DNA from: UBA6987 sp045617825
Lineage (GTDB): Bacteria > Bacillota > Clostridia > Lachnospirales > Lachnospiraceae
DNA: 6,569 bases
Direction of reading: 5' to 3'
Assembly (NCBI GenBank): GCA_045617825.1
Contig: JAZLJI010000098.1
Coordinates: 1-6,569 of the forward strand
Numbering within the stretch: position 1 is the stretch's first letter; each line of letters opens with the position of its first letter. The position numbers and the translations under genes are program-made. Below the pieces are notes generated by a model. It was given only the letters and a program-made list of their open reading frames with translations. It ran no database searches and was not told the DNA's origin. This document shows positions 1-4,131 of the stretch, one piece after another.

Positions 1-30
1 CTGGAATAAGACGAAAGAGAACAAAAACCA

Positions 31-69
31 AGCGCAGGCGTCGGGCGAATGCCCGGCGCCTGCGCTTTT
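31..69. terminator. Strong intrinsic terminator, probably bidirectional
   Basis: Bases 31-46 and 51-66 form a 16-bp stem (AGCGCAGGCG pairs with CGCCTGCGCT, then one T-G wobble and CGGGC with GCCCG) closed by a GAAT loop. On the plus strand the stem runs into TTTT (66-69). On the minus strand it is followed by a T-rich tract, the complement of 11-30. It lies about 30 bases past the stop codon of the leftward regulator gene, so it most likely ends that transcript. It would also stop a rightward transcript entering from the left of the window. Confidence 0.85.
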
Positions 70-98
70 GCTGCGGCTGTCTGCTTTATTCCGGAGGC

Positions 99-920
99 CT
101 ACCGGTGCTGTTTTCGGAATTCCGAGGGGGTCTGTCCGCACATTTCCCGGAACATCTTGTAGAAGGAGGCTTCGTTGGCATAGCCGACCTGCTCACCGAT
201 ATCCGCTATGCTCATGGAGGTACTGCGCAGCAGATATTTGGCATAATCGATGCGGGCGGTCAGCCGCTTCTGCAGGAAGGTGGTATGGTAATTGGCTTCA
301 ATGATACGGTTCAGCTGCCGCTCGGAGCAATGCAGCTGATCCGCCAGAGCCTTGCGGCTGTGACGGCTTTCCGTCCCGTGATCGGCGAAGAATTTGTCGA
401 TGATATTCAGCGTGTTGAGGTTGCGGTGGACCGCCTTCTGGCTGCGCTCCGGCAGCAGAAGACGCAGGAAGAGGATCACCAGCTGGGACATCTGCGCGGT
501 AAGCATTTCATTGCCCAGATAGCTGATATCCTGATCGTTTTCCCGGAGGATGCTTTCGCAGAGACTGCGCATTTCGGGAGTGAGAGCGAACAGGCGGTAG
601 CCGGTCTCCGCCAGCTCCGGGGGGAAATATTCCTCGGCCGCGGTGACAAAGGACAGGGGAAACCGCAGGAAAGGCTTGGTAATGCTCTCACAGCAGTGAA
701 AGGTGCCGGGCAGGATGAAAATGCCCATCCCGGACTCCAGTGACAGGACCTCTTCTCTAACCTCCAAGCGGCAGCTGCCCTCCAGAATGAAGAACAGCTC
801 GCAGGCGGAATTGCTGTGCCGCAGGGATTCCCAGCCGGTTCTCTTGGATCGGTCGATGCTGTCCCATTCCAGGTAGGGAATGATCTGGTCCAGGGGCTTC
901 ATCCATTCGTTGCTTTTCAT
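99..920 (-). CDS. AraC/XylS-family transcriptional regulator with N-terminal cupin-like sensor domain
   Basis: A 273-residue DNA-binding regulator, the usual length for the two-domain AraC family. Residues about 30-95 fit the cupin-like sensing domain (ELFFILEG at 41-48, then LESGMGIFILPGTFH at 61-75, the 'G-D/M-hhhhPPGxxH' type strand pair). Such domains commonly bind a sugar or other small ligand. Residues about 170-272 are the double helix-turn-helix. The first HTH is around ALADQLHCSERQLNRII (191-207). The second carries the family signature SIADIGEQVGYANEASFYKMF (237-257) and ends in CGQTPSEFRK (261-270). The start is supported by AAGAGAGG (complement of 930-937), 9 bases ahead of the ATG. 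The stop is TAG at 99-101. It is transcribed away from the aldolase-deacetylase operon, the typical arrangement for a local regulator of that operon. Whether it activates or represses, and which ligand it senses, cannot be read from the sequence. Confidence 0.93.
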   Translation of the reverse strand: MKSNEWMKPLDQIIPYLEWDSIDRSKRTGWESLRHSNSACELFFILEGSCRLEVREEVLSLESGMGIFILPGTFHCCESITKPFLRFPLSFVTAAEEYFPPELAETGYRLFALTPEMRSLCESILRENDQDISYLGNEMLTAQMSQLVILFLRLLLPERSQKAVHRNLNTLNIIDKFFADHGTESRHSRKALADQLHCSERQLNRIIEANYHTTFLQKRLTARIDYAKYLLRSTSMSIADIGEQVGYANEASFYKMFREMCGQTPSEFRKQHR

Positions 921-944
921 GTGTCGATACCTCTCTTGCCGTCA

Positions 945-973
945 AGCATAGCAGGATAATGCGCGTAAGGCAA
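945..973 (-). promoter_or_regulatory. Probable sigma-A promoter of the AraC-family regulator
   Basis: Read on the minus strand, TTGCCT (-35, complement of 968-973) is separated by exactly 17 bases from TATGCT (-10, complement of 945-950). TGC directly precedes the -10 and gives an extended -10 motif. Transcription would begin near 938, leaving a leader of only about 18 bases that already contains the ribosome binding site. The -35 box lies inside one GGCAAG repeat, so a protein bound there would block this promoter. Confidence 0.5.
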
Positions 974-984
974 GTCAAACTTGC

Positions 985-1001
985 CGAAAACTGTCTTTTC
1001 G
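985..1001. repeat. Short inverted repeat CGAAAA-CTGTC-TTTTCG
   Basis: A perfect 6-base inverted repeat with a 5-base spacer abuts the right arm of the GGCAAGT/ACTTGCC palindrome. It could be a second operator or a minor part of the same regulatory site. It is short and A/T-rich, so chance is possible. Confidence 0.3.
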
Positions 1002-1035
1002 CGACAAATAAACGGAAAATAGGCAAGCTTTCATC

Positions 1036-1064
1036 TTCGCAGAGTCCGGTGTCTGCATTAGAGT
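1036..1064 (+). promoter_or_regulatory. Weak candidate promoter of the aldolase-deacetylase operon
   Basis: TTCGCA (1036-1041) and TAGAGT (1059-1064) each match 4 of 6 consensus positions of -35 and -10 boxes and are separated by 17 bases. The start point would be near 1071, just ahead of the ribosome binding site. The rightmost GGCAAG box ends 8 bases upstream of the -35, a position from which AraC-type activators often work. The match is poor, consistent with an activator-dependent promoter, but another start point in 981-1060 is possible. Confidence 0.22.
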
Positions 1065-1082
1065 AAAAGGACAGGATCCGTG

Positions 1083-1089
1083 AAGGAGG
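1083..1089 (+). promoter_or_regulatory. Ribosome binding site fixing the aldolase start at 1098
   Basis: AAGGAGG is a near-perfect Shine-Dalgarno sequence, 8 bases ahead of the ATG at 1098. The in-frame GTG at 1080 lies upstream of it, so initiation there would leave the site inside the coding sequence. The ATG is therefore preferred. Confidence 0.85.
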
Positions 1090-1097
1090 CAGTGAAT

Positions 1098-1988
1098 ATG
1101 CAGGAAGGTTTTGTCCCCGCGCTGGGAACCCCGTTGGATGACAACGGTGATTTTCTGCGGGAAAGCTACGTGAAACAGATCGAAGATCAGCTGGCGAGAG
1201 GGGCTGTAGGGCTCCTTTCCATGGGCTCTATGGGGATCCAGGCGTATTTGCGGCCGGAAATCTGCCCCGAGGTGGCCCGGGCGGCGGTGGAGACCGCGGC
1301 CGGAAGGGTCCCGGTCTTCGTGGGCGCCATGGACTGCTCGGTCGCCAAGGTGAAGGCCCGCATGGCCGCCATGGAGCATTTGCCGCTGACGGCCTTCGTT
1401 CTGACCGCGCCGTTCTACAATCGCTGCACGCCGGCCCAGATGATCACCTTTTTCCGGGAAGCCGCGGCAGCCACGCGGCACGGGCTCATGCTGTACGATC
1501 TGCCCGGCGTGACGCAGTCCAAGATCACCTATGAGGTCGTGAAGGCCCTGCTGAAGGAGGCGCCGAACCTCATGGGGATCAAGTCCGCCGATCTGGCCCT
1601 GTTCCGGCAGCTGAAGCTGGATCCGGAGGTGCCTGAGGACTTTATCATGGTCTGCTCCAATCTGGACCTGTTCGATCTGGCCTACTGCTGGGGGCTGAAG
1701 AATTCTCTGGACGGCATGCTGACGGTGACGCCGGCAAATACCGAGAAGCTGTTCCGGGCGATGAAGGCCGGAGACTTCGCTCAGGCGGCGGGATATCTGA
1801 ACAATATCGTGGCGCTCAGGGATTTCATGGCAGGACACGATCTGTGGCCCTCCTATACCGCCGGGATGAACCTGCTGGGCTACGCAGGCAGCTTCGGCCC
1901 GGATTACGTGGCTCCCTTTAAGGAGGAGTACCGGGAGGCCCTGACGGAGCTGATGCGCCGCATCGGAGAGCCGGTGGTGGGCTCATGA
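1098..1988 (+). CDS. DapA/NanA-family class I aldolase (dihydrodipicolinate synthase / N-acetylneuraminate lyase superfamily), substrate uncertain
   Basis: A 296-residue (beta/alpha)8-barrel aldolase of normal family length. The Schiff-base lysine is K162 in LMGIKSAD (158-165). The helper tyrosine is Y133 in MLYDLPG (131-137). The second tyrosine of the relay is Y107 in APFYN (104-108). These fall almost exactly at E. coli DapA numbering (K161, Y133, Y107), so aldol chemistry through a lysine-pyruvate imine is expected. Substrate residues differ. The usual GTTGE/GSTGE pyruvate-binding loop reads GSMGI (43-47), and the dicarboxylate-binding Arg138 of DapA is V138. True dihydrodipicolinate synthase is therefore unlikely. 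YDLPGVTQSKIT (133-144) is nearer to N-acetylneuraminate lyases or other 2-keto-sugar-acid aldolases. It is the first gene of the operon, and its stop codon overlaps the next start. Neighbourhood with a NagA-type protein favours an amino-sugar acid substrate, but this is inference. Confidence 0.88.
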   Translation: MQEGFVPALGTPLDDNGDFLRESYVKQIEDQLARGAVGLLSMGSMGIQAYLRPEICPEVARAAVETAAGRVPVFVGAMDCSVAKVKARMAAMEHLPLTAFVLTAPFYNRCTPAQMITFFREAAAATRHGLMLYDLPGVTQSKITYEVVKALLKEAPNLMGIKSADLALFRQLKLDPEVPEDFIMVCSNLDLFDLAYCWGLKNSLDGMLTVTPANTEKLFRAMKAGDFAQAAGYLNNIVALRDFMAGHDLWPSYTAGMNLLGYAGSFGPDYVAPFKEEYREALTELMRRIGEPVVGS

Positions 1989-2917
1989 TCTCCTGTACGG
2001 AATTCATCCCCTTCTACAGCGAGCTGTTCAGCTGGATGGAGGGCCGCTTCGGCAGAGCCGCCATCGACCGCTACTGGAGCACCCTGTTCAGGCCCGACGG
2101 CAAGGGGAGCCCCCTGATCGGCTTTCTGGAAAAGGAGGGCTTGAAGGGCTGCCTGACGTACTGGACGGGCACCCTCAGCGAAGAGGCGGCGGATTTCACC
2201 CTGTATTTGAACGAAAAGCGCGGGTTCTTCATCCTGGACATGCATCACTGCCCGTCGAAGGGGAAGCTGCTGGAGCTGGAGCAGAAGATCGGCCTTAAGC
2301 CCTACCCGGATTACTGCCTGCACTGCGACAATTATCGGGCGGCGGTCGAAAAAGCCGGCCTGAACTATATTTACAGCTTCAGGGGGATCGAGAAAGCCTC
2401 CTGCTCGATCCTGATCACGGACCCCTCCCGCTTCGACGGACGGATCATCGTCGACGGGGACACCCGGATCCTGGACCGGAGAGCCGCCGACAACGAGTAT
2501 TTTCACCCGAGCTTTCATTTCAGCCTGAGCCGCTGCCTGCATTATATCGGGGAGACCTACGGAGAGGCAGCCCTGACGGAGGCCCTGCGCCTGAGCACGG
2601 AGCATATCTACCCGAATGAGCTGAAAGCCATCCGCGAGGGCGGTCTGCCGGCGCTGGCGGATGCGATCCGCGCTTCCTACCGCAGGGAAAAGCAGGAGGA
2701 TATTCTGAAGCTGGAGCAAAAGGAAGGCAGTCTGTACGGCGAGACGGCCTACTGCCCGGGGGTCCGGGCCATGCGCTCCGCCGGGAAATGGGTCTCACCC
2801 TGGTACTCCTTTGCCAGCTCGGCGGTGCTGGGGCGCCTGGCGGAGGAGATAGGCCTGACGTTTTGCTGGGACGCCTATAACGAAGAAAGCGGCGCGTCCC
2901 GTTTCCGCATTTCCTGA
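1985..2917 (+). CDS. Uncharacterised 310-residue protein with internal duplication; possible L-2-amino-thiazoline-4-carboxylate hydrolase-like fold
   Basis: I do not recognise this protein with confidence. No signal peptide or membrane segment is visible, so it is probably cytosolic. Two similar modules can be seen. Residues 77-143 contain EKRG, HHCP (87-90), YCLHC (110-114), GLNY (125-128) and ASCSI (138-142). Residues 245-309 contain QKEG, AYCP (255-258), GLTF (290-293) and ASRFRI (304-309). Spacings between shared motifs nearly match. The first module keeps four Cys (89, 111, 114, 140) and His 87, 88 and 113; the second lacks the YCLHC motif. The pattern CP...C..D...G...C.I recalls the L-2-amino-thiazoline-4-carboxylic acid hydrolase family, from memory only. 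The Cys/His set could instead bind metal. The ATG overlaps the aldolase stop (ATGA) and has only a weak GGTGGTGG ahead, so translation is likely coupled to the aldolase. That places it in the same pathway, function unknown. Confidence 0.8.
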   Translation: MISCTEFIPFYSELFSWMEGRFGRAAIDRYWSTLFRPDGKGSPLIGFLEKEGLKGCLTYWTGTLSEEAADFTLYLNEKRGFFILDMHHCPSKGKLLELEQKIGLKPYPDYCLHCDNYRAAVEKAGLNYIYSFRGIEKASCSILITDPSRFDGRIIVDGDTRILDRRAADNEYFHPSFHFSLSRCLHYIGETYGEAALTEALRLSTEHIYPNELKAIREGGLPALADAIRASYRREKQEDILKLEQKEGSLYGETAYCPGVRAMRSAGKWVSPWYSFASSAVLGRLAEEIGLTFCWDAYNEESGASRFRIS

Positions 2918-2935
2918 GAACAGAAGGGAGAACGC

Positions 2936-4102
2936 ATGAGTCTGCTGATCAGAAACGTACAGCTGGTCCTGGAGGAGGGGATCCTTTGGGACGGCGCCCT
3001 GCTGGTCCGGGAGGGGCGGATCGCCGCCCTGGGCCGGGAGGAGGAGCTGCCCTGCCCCGCTGACGCGGAGCTTCTGGACGGAGAAGGGCTGTATCTGGGC
3101 CCCGGGTTCGTGGATATCCACGTCCACGGGGGCGGAGGCCACCTGTTCTATCAGGAACCGGAGCAGGCGGCGGAGCATTTTCTGGCCCACGGCGAGACGA
3201 CGATCCTGCCGGCCCTGTACTTTTACCTGGGCCCGGAGGAATACGTGGAAGCCATCCGGCGGATCCGGTCGGCGGCCGGGAGCGGCGGCGCCGGGAGAGT
3301 CATCGCCGGCGTGTACATGGAGGGACCGTACCTCAATCCGAAATACGGCGCCGACCCGGAGAAAAATCAGTGGCTGGGTCCGGTGGATCCCGAAAAATAC
3401 CGCCCCGTGGTGGACTGCGCCGGAAGCTTCGCGCGGATGTGGGCGGTGGCTCCCGAACGCGAGGGCGTGGCGGAGTTCATGCGGTACGTCAGATCGGTCG
3501 ATCCTGCGGCCCGGTTCAGCGTGGCCCACAGTGAGGCGGATTTCGCGCAGATGGCCGAAGCCAAGGCCCTGGGCGCGAATCAGCTGACCCATTGCATGGA
3601 TGCCACCGGCCGCCGGAGCGACTGGGAGGGGACCCGGGGCTGCGGGCCGGATGAATACTGCCTGCTGGATCGGGAAATGTATGCCGAGCTGATCTCGGAT
3701 TCCCGGGGGATCCACGTGAGCAGCGCCCTGCAGCGGCTGATCCTGCAGAGCAAGGGCCCGGACCGGGTGGTGCTGATCACGGACAGCTCAGTGCGGCGGC
3801 ATCCCGCTCCGAAGGGGCTGGAAACGGTCACGGACCTGTCCTTTGACCCCAAGGGACGGCTGGGCGGAAGCCTGCTGACCATGGATCAGGCCTGCCGGAA
3901 CCTCATGCATCACACGAACTGCGGGATCGCCCAGGCCTTTCTGCTGGCCTCCCGGAACCCGGCCCGAGCAGTGGGCCTCGAGGATCGGGGCACGCTGGCC
4001 CCCGGCAAACGGGCGGACCTGGTGCTGACCGATGACCGCTTCCGGGTAAAACGGGTCTTTCTGGAGGGAAAGACGGCGGCCATAGACGAAACACTTGTTT
4101 AA
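2936..4102 (+). CDS. NagA-type amidohydrolase (N-acetylglucosamine-6-phosphate deacetylase family), divergent substrate pocket
   Basis: 388 residues, the usual NagA length, cytosolic. Amidohydrolase-fold landmarks appear in order: GFVDIHVHGGGG (57-68, metal ligands H62 and H64), MEGPYLNP (128-135, E129), VAHSE (196-200, H198), THCMDA (218-223, H219), GIHVS (258-262, H260), ITDSS (281-285, catalytic D283), GGSLLTM (310-316), and a C-terminal NPARAVGL...GTLAPGKRADLVL block. The complete HxH-E-H-H-D set suggests a binuclear metal centre and working hydrolase chemistry. Two family motifs are altered. The E. coli GTHNP stretch after EGP reads GADPE, so a substrate-contacting His becomes D140. THLYNAM reads THCMDAT, so Asn becomes D222. 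Both put acid groups near where NagA holds the sugar phosphate, so the substrate may not be N-acetylglucosamine-6-phosphate. The gene starts 18 bases after its neighbour with AGAAGGGAG (2922-2930) ahead of the ATG. Deacylation of an amino-sugar or related compound is the best guess. Confidence 0.87.
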   Translation: MSLLIRNVQLVLEEGILWDGALLVREGRIAALGREEELPCPADAELLDGEGLYLGPGFVDIHVHGGGGHLFYQEPEQAAEHFLAHGETTILPALYFYLGPEEYVEAIRRIRSAAGSGGAGRVIAGVYMEGPYLNPKYGADPEKNQWLGPVDPEKYRPVVDCAGSFARMWAVAPEREGVAEFMRYVRSVDPAARFSVAHSEADFAQMAEAKALGANQLTHCMDATGRRSDWEGTRGCGPDEYCLLDREMYAELISDSRGIHVSSALQRLILQSKGPDRVVLITDSSVRRHPAPKGLETVTDLSFDPKGRLGGSLLTMDQACRNLMHHTNCGIAQAFLLASRNPARAVGLEDRGTLAPGKRADLVLTDDRFRVKRVFLEGKTAAIDETLV

Positions 4103-4118
4103 GTAAAAACGCATATAC

Positions 4119-4125
4119 AAGGAGG
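4119..4125 (+). promoter_or_regulatory. Ribosome binding site of the lipoprotein gene
   Basis: AAGGAGG lies 6 bases ahead of the ATG at 4132, in the 29-base gap after the deacetylase gene. It is the strongest such site among the downstream genes. No terminator is seen in the gap, so cotranscription is likely. Confidence 0.85.
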
Positions 4126-4131
4126 AAGAAC

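Larger units (their letters stand above)
935..1027. promoter_or_regulatory. Candidate operator region: four CTTGCC/GGCAAG boxes
   Basis: The hexamer occurs as CTTGCC at 935-940, GGCAAG at 969-974, CTTGCC at 980-985 and GGCAAG at 1022-1027. The middle two form a perfect 17-base palindrome, GGCAAGT-CAA-ACTTGCC (969-985). Four copies in about 180 bases is far above chance (roughly 0.1 expected). The two GGCAAG copies are 53 bases apart, close to five helical turns. The boxes lie between divergent genes and overlap the regulator's -35 and leader, so they probably bind the neighbouring AraC-family protein. That assignment is inferred. Confidence 0.5.

Noticed and set aside
1..9. CTG GAA TAA at the left edge could be the end of a rightward gene that the terminator at 31-69 would serve.
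   Set aside because: Only two codons and a stop are visible; a TAA in one frame at the edge is not evidence of a gene.
105..743. A 212-codon open frame on the plus strand opposite the AraC-family regulator.
   Set aside because: It is antisense to a clear family member, has no recognisable domain and no good ribosome binding site.
1080..1097. GTG at 1080 as the aldolase start, giving six extra residues.
   Set aside because: The AAGGAGG at 1083-1089 lies downstream of it and is ideally spaced for the ATG at 1098.
975..1838. A 287-codon open frame on the minus strand across the aldolase.
   Set aside because: It is a mirror of the GC-rich coding frame, rich in Arg, His and Gln, and crosses the intergenic control region.
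1098..1988. Calling the aldolase dapA (lysine biosynthesis).
   Set aside because: Arg138 is replaced by Val, the GTTGE loop is altered, and the neighbours are not lysine biosynthesis genes.
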